A DNA stretch of 38,701 nt from assembly GCF_026586675.1 (NCBI RefSeq), contig NZ_JAODIX010000015.1, positions 8,093 through 46,793 on the forward strand, read 5' to 3'. The notes below the pieces were generated by a model. The model was not told the origin of the DNA, did no database searches, and was given only the letters and a program-made list of their open reading frames with translations. Origin of the DNA: Halorubrum yunnanense. GTDB taxonomy: Archaea > Halobacteriota > Halobacteria > Halobacteriales > Haloferacaceae. The position numbers and the translations under genes were made by a program. This document shows, piece after piece, positions 24,857 to 33,568 of the stretch. How positions within the stretch are numbered: position 1 is the first letter of the stretch; each line of letters starts with the position of its first letter.

Positions 24857-25558
24857 TCACAGCGCCTGCAGGTCGGCGAGGCAGTCATCGAGGTCGCGCG
24901 TCGACGTCGCCAGCGAGAACTGGTCGACGCGCGCGAGGTCGGCGGCGTGCTCCCAGAGGTCCTCCGACTCGATCCCGTGCAGGACGACCGCGTTCGGCGT
25001 CGGGCTCACGACCCGCAGCGCGACCAGCGGCGACTCGCCGCGGGTCACCCCCGTGAACACGAGCGCCCGGTTCGTCGACTGCCCGTACAGGCGATAGAAC
25101 TCCTCGCTGGAGAGCCGCGTGATCGCCTCGATGGAGTTGATGACGGTGTGGCCGTTGACGTGGTCCTGGTCGCCGCGGACAACCTCCGTCGCGTCCATCG
25201 CCTCGTAGAACTCCTCGACCGGCACCGCGGTGGAGTACTCGCGGAGGTCGTGGACGATGTCGCTCTCGAACCCCGCCGAGAGCACGCGGGCGTACTGGCG
25301 GAGGCGCCCGCCGCCGCGGCGCTCGTCGATGTCCAAGAGCCCGTCGACGATCCGGCGCACGACGCCGATCCCCGGGCTCTCGCGCCGCCCGCTCTCGTAG
25401 TCGGAGATCACCGACGAGGAGACGTCGAGCTGCTCGGCGAGCTCGGTCTGGGAGACGTCGAAGTCGGTCCGCCACTTCCGGAGCGTCGCCCCGGGATCGT
25501 CGCTGAGCGTTATCTCGCCGGCGATCCGGCGAGAGAGCTCCTCGCGTGCGTCGCTCAT
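24857..25558 (-). CDS. XRE-type HTH transcriptional regulator (COG1709-like)
   Basis: A 233-residue regulator. Residues about 22-80 are a lambda-repressor-like HTH: LRKWRTDFDVSQTELAEQL, VSSSVISDYESGRR. The remaining 150 residues form a ligand-like domain with FYEAMDATEVVRGDQDHVNGHTV, EEFYRLYGQSTNRALVFTG and VVSPTPNAVVLHGI, as in the archaeal COG1709 group, whose ligand is unknown. Length is normal. The long overlapping minus-strand frame through 28310 is spurious. No operator was recognised near its start. Confidence 0.85.
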   Translation of the reverse strand: MSDAREELSRRIAGEITLSDDPGATLRKWRTDFDVSQTELAEQLDVSSSVISDYESGRRESPGIGVVRRIVDGLLDIDERRGGGRLRQYARVLSAGFESDIVHDLREYSTAVPVEEFYEAMDATEVVRGDQDHVNGHTVINSIEAITRLSSEEFYRLYGQSTNRALVFTGVTRGESPLVALRVVSPTPNAVVLHGIESEDLWEHAADLARVDQFSLATSTRDLDDCLADLQAL

Positions 25559-25672
25559 TGTGGCTTCCGAGGGCGGAGCGCCGCAAAAGGCTACCGAAAA
25601 CGGGGTTCGTCGGACGTCGATACTCTCCGAGCCCGTCGCCGCGACCTGCGGGGTGGAAGGACCCGAGCGCGG

Positions 25673-25951
25673 TCACTCCACGTACAGCGAGTAGACGATG
25701 ACGCCGAAGCCGACCGCGGTCAGCAGGCTGTCGATCGCGATCCCCACCGCCAGGTCGGCGCCGATGATCTGGTGGGAGACGCCGCCGACGAGCGCGCCGA
25801 CGGTCACGATCCCGAAGCCGAGCCCGAGCGCGCGCAGCGAGGGGTCGCCCGTTCTGCCGTACGCGCGGACCGCGTAGTAGGTGATGCTGCCACCGAGCGC
25901 GAGGATGGCGGTCTTTGCCACGATGATGGCGAGGTCGATGTGGGTTGTCAT
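25673..25951 (-). CDS. Small four-helix membrane protein paired with an HTH regulator
   Basis: A 92-residue protein with three to four hydrophobic helices (IDLAIIVAKTAILALGGSITYYAV, ALGLGFGIVTVGALVGGVSHQI, LAVGIAIDSLLTAVGFGVIVYSLYV) and short loops. Such proteins (I recall the name DUF7521) occur throughout haloarchaea directly after a winged-helix gene. It overlaps that gene by ATGA (25948-25951), so the two are translationally coupled. The role is unknown; a membrane sensor for the regulator is a reasonable inference. Confidence 0.82.
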   Translation of the reverse strand: MTTHIDLAIIVAKTAILALGGSITYYAVRAYGRTGDPSLRALGLGFGIVTVGALVGGVSHQIIGADLAVGIAIDSLLTAVGFGVIVYSLYVE

Positions 25952-26352
25952 GTTTCCTCTCGCAGTTCCGACCAGAGGTCGGCCAGCCGCTCGTCCCGCG
26001 TGGGCTCCGGGCGGGAGAACTCGACGGCGAGCCCCCGGCGTTCAGTTCCCTCGTCGCCGTCGTCGTCGCCGTCGATCGAGACCGTGACGGCGTCGAACGA
26101 GACGGAGTAACGCGTCGTGTGCTGCCCGTCGCGGCGGATGTCTGTCGACTCCCGGAGCAGGGAGGCGTCCGTGAGCTTCTCCAGCTTCCGGTACGTCGTC
26201 GACAGGGGGATGTCGCACTCCTCGGAGAGGTCGCTCGCCGTCTTCGGCTCGGTGAGCGCCGTGACGATCCGGCGCGCGGCGTCGTCGGCCAGCGCGTCCA
26301 GCACGTCGTCGACCGACGGCGGATCCTCCTCGCCCGACGGGTCCCGCACCAT
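25948..26352 (-). CDS. Winged-helix (ArsR/IclR-like) transcriptional regulator
   Basis: A 134-residue DNA-binding protein: LDALADDAARRIVTALTEPKTASDLSEEC is followed by the recognition helix PLSTTYRKLEKLTDASLL and a wing around RRDGQHTTRYSV. The C-terminal 50 residues are a beta strand (DAVTVSI) and a helix-rich end, LADLWSELREE. The start lies 20-odd bases after a TTTAAGACGC-like TATA box (minus strand, about 26377). Coupled with the downstream membrane protein. It is divergent from the potassium channel at 26478, so the two transcription units share a 125-base control region. Confidence 0.85.
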   Translation of the reverse strand: MVRDPSGEEDPPSVDDVLDALADDAARRIVTALTEPKTASDLSEECDIPLSTTYRKLEKLTDASLLRESTDIRRDGQHTTRYSVSFDAVTVSIDGDDDGDEGTERRGLAVEFSRPEPTRDERLADLWSELREET

Positions 26353-26457
26353 GTCTCTCCGTTGGACCCCCCGCGTCTTAAATCATCGAACTTCGGCTCT
26401 GGCGACCGCGCGACCGCACGCCACCCGCGCCGCCGGACGCGCCCCGTTTTTGTGAGT

Positions 26458-26473
26458 GGGCCGCATACGGCCC
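26458..26473 (+). promoter_or_regulatory. Hairpin directly before the potassium channel start
   Basis: GGGCCG-CATA-CGGCCC is a perfect 6-bp stem ending 4 bases before the ATG at 26478. A TATA-like CCGTTTTTGTG (26446-26456) just upstream means the hairpin overlaps the likely transcription start, so it may be an operator rather than an RNA structure. Confidence 0.45.
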
Positions 26474-26477
26474 TTCG

Positions 26478-28115
26478 ATGGACTCGTGGAAGCGCCGCGT
26501 CGTCGGGTATTTCGGCTTCGTCCTCTTCGTGCTGATCTTCACCGCGGTCGCCTACCGCTACGGGATGCGGGTGTACGAGGGCGATCCGCGGACGATGGTC
26601 GAGGCGCTCCGCTTCTCGGTCGAGATGTTCACCACGACCGGGTTCGGCGGGGACGCGCCTTGGGAGAGCCAACAGCTGAACGCGTTCATCGCCGTGATGG
26701 ACCTCGTCGGTATGGTGCTGCTGATCGGCGCGCTGCCGGTGGTGGTGACGCCGCTCTTGGAGGAGGCGTTCTCGACGTCCGCTCCCACGTCGCTCGACGG
26801 CGAGGTGTCGGACCACGTCGTCGTCTGTTCGGACACCTCGCGGGCGACGGCGCTCCTCGAGGAGCTCGACTCCCGGGAGATCCCCTACGCGGTCGTCGAA
26901 CCGGACGCCGACCGAGCGGTCCGACTCCACGAGGCGGGCCGGACCGTGATCCGCGTCGACCCCGAATCGGTCGAGGGGCTGGCGGCCGCGAACCTGGCCG
27001 ACGCCCGGGCGCTGGTGACGGACGTCTCCGACCAGGTCGACGCGAGCATCGTGCTCGCCGCGAAGGAGCTGGCGCCGGACGTGCGGGTCATCAGCGTCGT
27101 GGAGGACCCGGACCGCGAGCGATACCACCGGCTCGCGGGCGCGGACGAAGTGCTCTCGCCGCGGTCGCTCCTCGGCGAGAGCCTCGCGGCGAAGGTGACG
27201 ACCGCGCTCCAGACAGACATCGACGAGGCGGTCGCCATCGGCGACTCCCTGCAGCTGTCGGAGGTGTCGATCCCGCACGGGAGCCCGCTTGCCGGCTCGA
27301 CGCTCGCCGACAGCGGGATCCGCGAGCGCGCCGGCGTCAACGTGATCGGCGCGTGGTTCAACGGCGAGTTCGACGCGGCGCCCCCACCGGACGCGACGCT
27401 GTCGGCCGGGACGGTCCTGCTCGTCTCCGGGCGGCCAGACCAACTGGAGCGGCTCGTCGACCTGACGAACTCCGCCACGCGGCGGTTCGGCGCGGGTGAG
27501 ACGGTAGTCATCGGATACGGGCAGGTCGGTCGGACCGTTACCGAGGTGGTCGCCGACGCCGACCTGCCCGTCACGGTCGTCGACCGGGAGGACGCCGAGG
27601 GCGTCGACGTTGTCGGCGACGCGACCGAGCCGGAGACGCTGCGCGATGCGGGCGTCGAGTCGGCACAGACCGTCGTGCTCGCCCTGCCGGACGACACCAC
27701 GACGGAGTTCACCACGCTCGTGGTCCGTGACCTCGCGCCGAACACGCAGGTGCTCGCCCGCGTCGAGGAGACGGCGAGCGTCCGGAAGATGCACCGGGCG
27801 GGCGCCGACTACGTCCTCTCGCTCGCGACCGTCACCGGGCGGCTGTCGGCCTCGACCGTCATCGAGGACCGCGACGTGCTCTCGCTCAACCAGCAGATCG
27901 AGGTCGTCAGGAGCCGCGTGCCGCGGCTCTCCGGACGGACCATCGGACGGGCGAACGTCCGCGAGACGACCGGCTGCACCGTCATCGCGGTCGAGCGCGA
28001 CGGCGGCGAGGTCTTGACAGAGATCGGTCCCGACACGCGGATCGGCACGGACGACAGGCTGGTGGTCGTCGGCACCGACGAGGGGATCCGCTCGTTCGAG
28101 CGTCAGTTCGCGTGA
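26478..28115 (+). CDS. Two-helix potassium channel with two RCK (TrkA) modules
   Basis: A 545-residue single-chain K+ channel. TM1 is residues 10-27; the selectivity filter TTTGFGGD (52-59) has GFG in place of GYG; TM2 is about 68-92. Two full RCK modules follow. The first (about 111-320) begins DHVVVCSDTSRATALLEEL and lacks the glycine-rich nucleotide loop. The second (about 340-545) has VVIGYGQVGRTVTEVV, an intact Rossmann motif, followed by VVDREDAEG. Both halves end in a TrkA-C domain (SEVSIPHGSPLAGSTL and TIGRANVRETTGCTVIAV). The layout is MthK/GsuK-like, with a fused tandem ring. Cytoplasmic K+ is molar in halophiles, so gating of K+ flux is the expected role. Confidence 0.92.
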   Translation: MDSWKRRVVGYFGFVLFVLIFTAVAYRYGMRVYEGDPRTMVEALRFSVEMFTTTGFGGDAPWESQQLNAFIAVMDLVGMVLLIGALPVVVTPLLEEAFSTSAPTSLDGEVSDHVVVCSDTSRATALLEELDSREIPYAVVEPDADRAVRLHEAGRTVIRVDPESVEGLAAANLADARALVTDVSDQVDASIVLAAKELAPDVRVISVVEDPDRERYHRLAGADEVLSPRSLLGESLAAKVTTALQTDIDEAVAIGDSLQLSEVSIPHGSPLAGSTLADSGIRERAGVNVIGAWFNGEFDAAPPPDATLSAGTVLLVSGRPDQLERLVDLTNSATRRFGAGETVVIGYGQVGRTVTEVVADADLPVTVVDREDAEGVDVVGDATEPETLRDAGVESAQTVVLALPDDTTTEFTTLVVRDLAPNTQVLARVEETASVRKMHRAGADYVLSLATVTGRLSASTVIEDRDVLSLNQQIEVVRSRVPRLSGRTIGRANVRETTGCTVIAVERDGGEVLTEIGPDTRIGTDDRLVVVGTDEGIRSFERQFA

Positions 28116-28149
28116 CCGTCGCTCGAACGCCTTGCGCCGCGACGGACCT

Positions 28150-28186
28150 CGGCGCCCGCGAGGCGCCGGCTCGACGCCGGCTCGAC
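28150..28186. terminator. GC-rich hairpin after the potassium channel gene, with 11-bp duplication
   Basis: CGGCGCC-CGCGA-GGCGCCG (28150-28168) is a perfect stem-loop about 35 bases after the channel stop. GCCGGCTCGAC is then duplicated (28165-28175, 28176-28186). There is no T-run, so termination is plausible only by analogy. Confidence 0.35.
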
Positions 28187-28235
28187 GCCGAGACGAGTCG
28201 AACGCTTCAAGTATTCGCTGGCTGTTCGTATCTGT

Positions 28236-28607
28236 ATGAAAGACCAGGGACGCTCCACGCGCAAGCGGACGGGCGGTCGGCTCAAGCACGCCTCGAACAA
28301 GAAGCGCCACCAGCTCGGCCGCGAGCCCGCCGAGACCACGGTCGACGAGACGCGGCTCCAGTTCATCGACTCCCGCGGCACGGAGAAGAAGGTCCGCGCG
28401 CTCTCGACGAACGTCGCGCAGGTCGCCGACGGCGGCGAGGTCAGCGAGGCCGATATCGAGACCGTCGTCGACAACCCCTCCAACGTCAACTACGCCCGCC
28501 GGAACATCGTCACCAAGGGCGCCGTCATCGACACCTCAGCCGGCCGCGCCCGCGTCACCTCTCGTCCCGGCCAGACCGGGCAGGTCAACGCGGTCCTCAT
28601 CGACTGA
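28236..28607 (+). CDS. rps8e: 30S ribosomal protein S8e
   Basis: A 123-residue archaeal S8e. The diagnostic start MKDQGRSTRKRTGGRLKHAS and the motif NVNYARRNIVTKGAVIDT are both present. It binds 16S rRNA on the small subunit. Length is standard for archaea, shorter than eukaryotic S8. TATA-like CTTCAAGTATTC (28206-28217) is 19-30 bases upstream of the ATG. Monocistronic in appearance. Confidence 0.98.
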   Translation: MKDQGRSTRKRTGGRLKHASNKKRHQLGREPAETTVDETRLQFIDSRGTEKKVRALSTNVAQVADGGEVSEADIETVVDNPSNVNYARRNIVTKGAVIDTSAGRARVTSRPGQTGQVNAVLID

Positions 28608-28671
28608 ACGACCCGACCGCCCACGGCCCGCTTTCTGAACGTATTTACCGCTCGACGACGACCGGCGACGC

Positions 28672-29436
28672 GTGTACCTCGGCGTCGACGAGGCCGGCAA
28701 GGGACCCGTGCTCGGGCCGATGGCCGCCGCGGCCGTGCTCGCTGACCCGTCGAGCCTCCCGGCCGACGTCGACGACTCGAAGCGGCTCTCCCCCGAGCGA
28801 CGCGAGGCGATAGACGCGGCGCTCCGCGAGAGCGACGCCGTCGCTATCGGCGTCGGATTCGTCGAGCCCGCCGAGATCGACCGCCCCGACACCGACATGA
28901 ACACGCTCACCGTTCGGGGGCAGGCGCGGGCGACGCGGGCCGCGCTCGGCGGGTCGCCCGCCGCCGCCGCCCTCGGAGTCGCCGACACCCCGCTCGACGA
29001 ACCGGTCCATGTCGTCGCCGACGCGGGCGACACGAGCGAGGCGCGGTTCGCCCGCCGGCTCGCCGAGTTCATCGGCGGTGGTGACGGCGAAGAGGAGGGG
29101 AACGCCCCCGACCGCGACGGCGATGCAGCCGAGTCCGCGACTCTCCCCGCGGTCGATGTCGAGGCCTTCCACGGCGCCGACGAGGCGGACCCGGTCGTCG
29201 GGGCGGCGAGCGTGGTCGCCAAGGTGGCCCGAGACGCGCGGATGGCGGCGATCGACGCCGACTACCCCGAGTACGGCGACCTCGGCAGCGGCTACCCGAG
29301 TGATCCCGCGACGCGCTCGTTCCTCCGGGAGTACGCGGCCGGCCACGGGGCCGTGCCGGACTGCGCGCGCCGGTCGTGGGCGACCTGTGACGACGTGTTG
29401 GCCGCGGCCGAGCAGTCAGCGCTGGACGATTTTTAA
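28672..29436 (+). CDS. rnhB: Ribonuclease HII
   Basis: A 254-residue RNase HII that removes ribonucleotides from DNA and RNA primers from hybrids. The acidic active site is Asp6-Glu7 in GVDEAGKGPVLGPM, an Asp in VVADAGD, and the aspartate of GADEADPVVGAASVVAKV, with GSGYPSDPATRSFL completing the archaeal pattern. The usual Arg of DEAGRG is Lys here. An acidic insert after about residue 135 (GGGDGEEEGNAPDRDGDAAE) is a halophile-type loop. The start is GTG, 24-32 bases after a TATA-like GTATTTACC. Confidence 0.95.
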   Translation: MYLGVDEAGKGPVLGPMAAAAVLADPSSLPADVDDSKRLSPERREAIDAALRESDAVAIGVGFVEPAEIDRPDTDMNTLTVRGQARATRAALGGSPAAAALGVADTPLDEPVHVVADAGDTSEARFARRLAEFIGGGDGEEEGNAPDRDGDAAESATLPAVDVEAFHGADEADPVVGAASVVAKVARDARMAAIDADYPEYGDLGSGYPSDPATRSFLREYAAGHGAVPDCARRSWATCDDVLAAAEQSALDDF

Positions 29437-30161
29437 AAGAGCCCGGACGCGGCGGCGCCCGCGGCGCCGACGACCGTCTCCCAGACGGAGAACCCGGTGA
29501 GGATCGAGAGGACGGTGTCGGCGCCGAAGAAGGCGAACAGCACGGCCGAGACGACGTGTGCGAGCCGCATGTCGAACCGGTGCGCGAAGGTGTGGAAGAA
29601 GTACGCGTTCGCCAGGCTGATCGGGATGATAGCCAGCATCTCGCCGACCCAGATGGCGGAGGTGGCGCCGTACTGGACCGCCAATCCGATCGTGACGATC
29701 TGGGTCTTGTCGCCGAACTCCCCCGTGGCCGTGAGCACGAATATCGGGAGGAACCCGCCGAACGACCCCGCGTAGCGGTCGAGCGGTCCCGGGAGCGTCA
29801 CCGCCTCCAGCGCGGCGACCGGGTCCGCGGTCGCCGAGGGGTCGCTCTCGCCGTCGGCGTCGGCCCCGAATCCGCCGGCGCCGCGCTCGGGCATCGACCG
29901 GTAGAGGAGGTACGCGAAGAGGAAGAACAGCCCCGCGGTGACGGCGTCCAGAACGATCGCCGGGAGCGCCGCCTGCAGCGCCCGGCCGAAGGCGATCTCG
30001 AGGGCCGTCCAGCCGGCGAACGCCGACCCAGCGGCCGCGACGACCACTCTCGGGTCGAAGCGGGTCGACAGCGCGGCGATCATGAACTGCACCTTCTCGC
30101 CCGGCAGCACGGCGATCTGCGTGAGGAACGCCACGACGGCGATCTCGGCGTACGCGGTCAT
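29433..30161 (-). CDS. GDT1/TMEM165 family (UPF0016) cation transporter
   Basis: A 242-residue, six-helix protein with two inverted repeats. The second repeat has the canonical acidic motif in ATGEFGDKTQIVTIGLA; the first has AVLPGEKVQFMIAALS, lacking the first Glu and with GEK in place of GDK, as seems usual in haloarchaea. GDT1 proteins move Mn2+ or Ca2+, commonly Mn2+ export in prokaryotes. ATG 30161 is preferred to a GTG four codons earlier because GAGGTG sits 9 bases before it and covers that GTG. A hydrophilic loop (about 95-130) is acidic. The promoter region carries a perfect palindrome at 30285. Confidence 0.88.
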   Translation of the reverse strand: MTAYAEIAVVAFLTQIAVLPGEKVQFMIAALSTRFDPRVVVAAAGSAFAGWTALEIAFGRALQAALPAIVLDAVTAGLFFLFAYLLYRSMPERGAGGFGADADGESDPSATADPVAALEAVTLPGPLDRYAGSFGGFLPIFVLTATGEFGDKTQIVTIGLAVQYGATSAIWVGEMLAIIPISLANAYFFHTFAHRFDMRLAHVVSAVLFAFFGADTVLSILTGFSVWETVVGAAGAAASGLF

Positions 30162-30284
30162 CGGCTCCGACACCTCAGCCCGCCGCCGAGCCCCCGATCC
30201 CGCCGGGTCCGGCCCCGCTGGCCCCGACAGACGGCGCCGGCGGGTTCGGTACGACGGTCGACGACAGTGAGTCCCATATGAGAA

Positions 30285-30310
30285 TTAGACGCGTCTAAAC
30301 TATTAATTTG
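30285..30310 (-). promoter_or_regulatory. Promoter with perfect palindromic operator TTAGACGCGTCTAA
   Basis: The 14-bp perfect palindrome at 30285-30298 lies directly downstream of TATA-like AAATTAATAG (minus strand, 30300-30309). Its TTAG...CTAA ends resemble DtxR/MntR/SirR-type boxes. An ATG at 30277 just after it opens a 39-codon frame whose TGA overlaps the transporter ATG. The remaining 30311-30416 shows nothing further. Confidence 0.65.
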
Positions 30311-30416
30311 TCGCATACAGATTCCAGGCGAGACCGACCCGCGGTCGCGTCCGGACCCGAAGGTCGTCGGGAGCGCGTCGGACTCGGAAAGGCGGAGCGG
30401 GCCTCCACGCGTCGCC

Positions 30417-32018
30417 TCACCGGATCGTCAGCAGGCGGCGGAGAATGTCGCCGTAAGCCGGTCGGGTGATCAGGACGCCGATCAGGACGCCGAGGATGGT
30501 GAAGATCGCGAACCCGGAGAGGTCACCCAGCGAGAGCACCATCAGCGGGGACATCGCGACGATCGTCGTCGCGGCGGCGGCGCCGATGACCCAGAAGGCC
30601 CGGCGGAACCGGGAGTCGAACACCTTCCGGGAGTTCACCTCGCCCTCGCTCATCACCTCGTCGGCGATGATCACCAGGTCGTCGACGCCGGTCCCGACGA
30701 CCGCGATGAAGCCGGCGATGACCGCCAGCTCGATCGGGTAGCTCACCAGCGCAGCGAAGCCGAGCAGGGCGTACACCTCCGCGAGCGCCGTGACGATCAT
30801 CGGCAGCGCCACCGCGGGCTCGCGGTACCGGAGGAACACCATGCCCGCGACCGCGAACACCGCGAGGATCCCCGTCACCAGTGAGTAGTTCTTGTAGTTC
30901 TCTCCCTGCGCGGCCGAGATGGTGCTTGAGGTCCCCTCGCCGCTGATGTCGAGCTCCGCCGGCAGCGCGCCGGCGCGCAGGTTGACCGAGATCTCTTGAG
31001 CCGTCGAGAACTCGGGCGTGGTCAGCTCGAAGTTTGCGCTGTCGGCCCACGAGCCGCTCTCCATGCTGTCGGCGAGCCCCGGGTCCATCCCGAAGGAGTT
31101 GACGACCTCGCCGTCGACGGTGAGCAGGAGACAGGGGTTCGAGTTCTCGATCTCGCCCGTCTCGGGGTTGTACCCACACCGGTCCCCCTCCGACTGATAC
31201 GCGGCGGGGAAGCCGCGGTCGACGACGGCCTGTTGGAACGTCGCGGCCGGCGGCCGCTCGCCGTCGGCGGCGGTGTTCCGGACTGTCACCGGGACGTACG
31301 AGCCCGTGCCGCGGTCCCGCTGTGACGCCGTCCCGATGTTCTCGAAGTCGTCCTGAGTGAGCACCCCCTCCTCGACGGCGGTGCCGTTCTCGCTCGGGTA
31401 CGCGATGTTGATTTGGACCGTCCCTCGCTCTTGAAGCAGCGAGACGACGTCGCTCCGGCCCTCGCCGGGCACCTCGACGAGCACGAAGTACTCGCCGCTG
31501 AGCGACTGGACCTGCTGGACGCTCCCGCCCGAGAGGCCCGCCTCGTTGATCTTCCCCTCGATGATGCTCTGCGTGAGGTCGCGGGTCTCCGCAGTCACGC
31601 CGGGCCGGACGCCCTCGTAGGAGTAGCCCGAGGCGTCCATCGCCGCGCGGAACTCCTCCTCGGTCACGGCGGGGTCGGTGACCTCGATCGCCCGCTCGTC
31701 CTCGCCGACGCTCGACCCCACGTCGCGGAGCTGCACGCCGTCGAGCTCGTCGGCGACGGCGCGTTCGGCCGTCACGGGGTCGTCGCCGGCGAAGTCGACG
31801 CCGGTGGCGGTGTACCCCTCCAGCGGGGCCCGGACGCGGGTGCCGCCCTCCAGGTCCAGCCCGTACTGGAGGTTCGTGATCCCCTGGCTCGCCTCGCTCT
31901 GGTTCTCGCCGGGGGCGGTCTCAGGCGCGAACTGCGGCGCGAACAGCGCGATCGACGCGCCGACCACGACGACGACTAAGAGGAGGATCCGCCAGTTGTT
32001 CTTGATCGGCTCTAACAT
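30417..32018 (-). CDS. secD: Protein-export membrane protein SecD
   Basis: A 533-residue SecD, which with SecF assists late stages of protein translocation through SecYEG. One N-terminal helix (LLLVVVVVGASIALFA), then the large extracytoplasmic P1 domain starting LQYGLDLEGGTRV, and, from about residue 378, five helices with YSLVTGILAVFAVAGMVFL and the D5/D6 motif VVGTGVDDLVIIADEV. Length is typical for archaea. Its ATG shares one base with the SecF stop (TGATG), giving the order secF-secD usual in haloarchaea. Confidence 0.97.
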   Translation of the reverse strand: MLEPIKNNWRILLLVVVVVGASIALFAPQFAPETAPGENQSEASQGITNLQYGLDLEGGTRVRAPLEGYTATGVDFAGDDPVTAERAVADELDGVQLRDVGSSVGEDERAIEVTDPAVTEEEFRAAMDASGYSYEGVRPGVTAETRDLTQSIIEGKINEAGLSGGSVQQVQSLSGEYFVLVEVPGEGRSDVVSLLQERGTVQINIAYPSENGTAVEEGVLTQDDFENIGTASQRDRGTGSYVPVTVRNTAADGERPPAATFQQAVVDRGFPAAYQSEGDRCGYNPETGEIENSNPCLLLTVDGEVVNSFGMDPGLADSMESGSWADSANFELTTPEFSTAQEISVNLRAGALPAELDISGEGTSSTISAAQGENYKNYSLVTGILAVFAVAGMVFLRYREPAVALPMIVTALAEVYALLGFAALVSYPIELAVIAGFIAVVGTGVDDLVIIADEVMSEGEVNSRKVFDSRFRRAFWVIGAAAATTIVAMSPLMVLSLGDLSGFAIFTILGVLIGVLITRPAYGDILRRLLTIR

Positions 32019-32899
32019 CAGCGTTTCACCCCCTCGAACTTGTACCAGCGGAGCAGCGAGACGTTCAGCAGGTACGTGTTCATGAGGTCGGCACAGAGGC
32101 CGACCGCGAGGATGATCCCGATGTTCCGCAGGAGGTCGACGCCGAAGACGGTCGCGACGATCGCCATCACGATCATCGCGGCCATCGACGTGAGCGTCAT
32201 CGTGATCCCGGTCCGCATCGCCCGACTCACCGACTCGTAGAAGTCCCCCGTCCGGCGCAGCACGGAGTTGTTCAACAGGATGTCGGAGTCGACGCTGTAC
32301 CCGATGATCATCAGCAGCGCCGCGATCGTCCCCAGCGTCATCTGGATCCCGAGGAGGTTCATCACGGCGACGGGGATGACCAGGTCGGAGAACGCCGAGG
32401 CGACCACCGCGAGCGACGGGATGAACGTCCGGAACAGCGCGAACACGAGCACACTCATCCCGAGGAACGCCAGCGCGACGCCGAAGATCGCGGTTCGGGC
32501 CGTGTCGCCCGCGAAGCTCGGCGACACCTGATCGATTGCTGTCGTGGTGAGCCCCGCGTCGTCCGCCTGTTGCGAGAGCTCCTCGGCCAGCCCCTCGGGG
32601 TCCTCGTCGGCCGCCCGGAAGGTGACGACGTACACGTCGTCCGCGGGTATCGACCGGATCGAGTCGGGCTGTCGGTCGAACTCCGTTTCGATGCGTTCCT
32701 CAACGTTACCACCGTCGTCTGCGACCCGGAGCTCCACGCCGCCCGTGAACGCCAGTCCGAGGTTCGCCGGCGCTCCCGTGACGAGATACCAGCCCAGAAT
32801 GATCGCGAGCGCGAGCGCCAAGACCGCGAGCGGGACCGCCACGAGCTGCCGGTTCGAGTACTCGGTGTAGTTGACCTCCGGTACCTCGATCGCTATCAT
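32018..32899 (-). CDS. secF: Protein-export membrane protein SecF
   Basis: A 293-residue SecF: a first helix at about 22-43 (VPLAVLALALAIILGWYLV), the short P1 domain after LGLAFTGGVELRV, and five more helices including FGVALAFLGMSVLVFALF and GYSVDSDILLNNSVLRRTG, the family's cytoplasmic proton-relay loop. First gene of the secFD operon. TATA-like GCTTATTCCC (minus strand, 32923-32932) is 24-33 bases before the ATG, giving a leaderless mRNA. Confidence 0.97.
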   Translation of the reverse strand: MIAIEVPEVNYTEYSNRQLVAVPLAVLALALAIILGWYLVTGAPANLGLAFTGGVELRVADDGGNVEERIETEFDRQPDSIRSIPADDVYVVTFRAADEDPEGLAEELSQQADDAGLTTTAIDQVSPSFAGDTARTAIFGVALAFLGMSVLVFALFRTFIPSLAVVASAFSDLVIPVAVMNLLGIQMTLGTIAALLMIIGYSVDSDILLNNSVLRRTGDFYESVSRAMRTGITMTLTSMAAMIVMAIVATVFGVDLLRNIGIILAVGLCADLMNTYLLNVSLLRWYKFEGVKR

Positions 32900-32992
32900 A
32901 AATAGCGGTTCCTGCGCGGGCGGGAATAAGCCTTCTCACTCGCCCGTGACCCGGTTCTCAGTCGCCCGCACCCCGGCGCTCCGGAAACCGCA

Positions 32993-33523
32993 TCAGGGCA
33001 TATACCGCACGCTGACGACGCCCGGCTCGGAGCGGATCTCGACGCGGTTCACGCCGAGCCTGGCGGCCCGAGACAGCGTCGCCTCCCGGTCCTCGACCAC
33101 GTCGGCGACCGCGTCCTCGGTGTCACCCTCAGGCGGCGTCAGCACGTGGATCTCGCCCTCGCCGGCGCGGGGCTCGCGGGCGAGCTCCCCCGTCGGCGTC
33201 TCCGCCGCCAGATCGCGCTCGTGGACGGTCGGCGGCTCCTCGCTCTCCTCGATGGAGAGGCGCCGCCGCTCCGCCACCTCGATCACCCGGTACGTGACCT
33301 CCATCGGCGGGTCGGGCGCGACGGTCGCCTCGACCGCGTCGTCGGCCTCGAGCCCGGGGTTCGAGCTCAGCGTGTGGACCTGCCCGTCCCGGACGTCTTT
33401 CAGCACCGCCGAGTCGCTCTCGACGTGCGTGACGAGGAACGTGCTCTCTTTTCGGTCCGCCGCCTCCGTCGCGTCGGCGCCCTCCGACCCCTCCGCGTCG
33501 GTGCGCTCCGGCTCGTCGGTCAT
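32993..33523 (-). CDS. DUF5812-type haloarchaeal protein
   Basis: A 176-residue protein. The acidic N-terminal 25 residues precede ESTFLVTHVESDSAVLKDV and DGQVHTLSSNPGL, a small beta-barrel-like segment. It continues PPMEVTYRVIEVAERR and closes with the conserved ATLSRAARLGVNRVEIR and VVSVRYMP. I recall this as the DUF5812 family, limited to halophilic archaea, with no known role. Downstream of, and on the same strand as, the membrane protein gene at 33569, with a gap of about 45 bases. Confidence 0.8.
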   Translation of the reverse strand: MTDEPERTDAEGSEGADATEAADRKESTFLVTHVESDSAVLKDVRDGQVHTLSSNPGLEADDAVEATVAPDPPMEVTYRVIEVAERRRLSIEESEEPPTVHERDLAAETPTGELAREPRAGEGEIHVLTPPEGDTEDAVADVVEDREATLSRAARLGVNRVEIRSEPGVVSVRYMP

Positions 33524-33568
33524 TGGTCCGCGGTAGGCGGCCGACCCTTTTCGGGGTTTCGAGCCGCG

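Noticed and set aside
24885-28310. 1141-codon minus-strand open frame
   Set aside because: Crosses several real genes on both strands, with Arg/Pro/Gly-rich translation; a high-GC third-position shadow.
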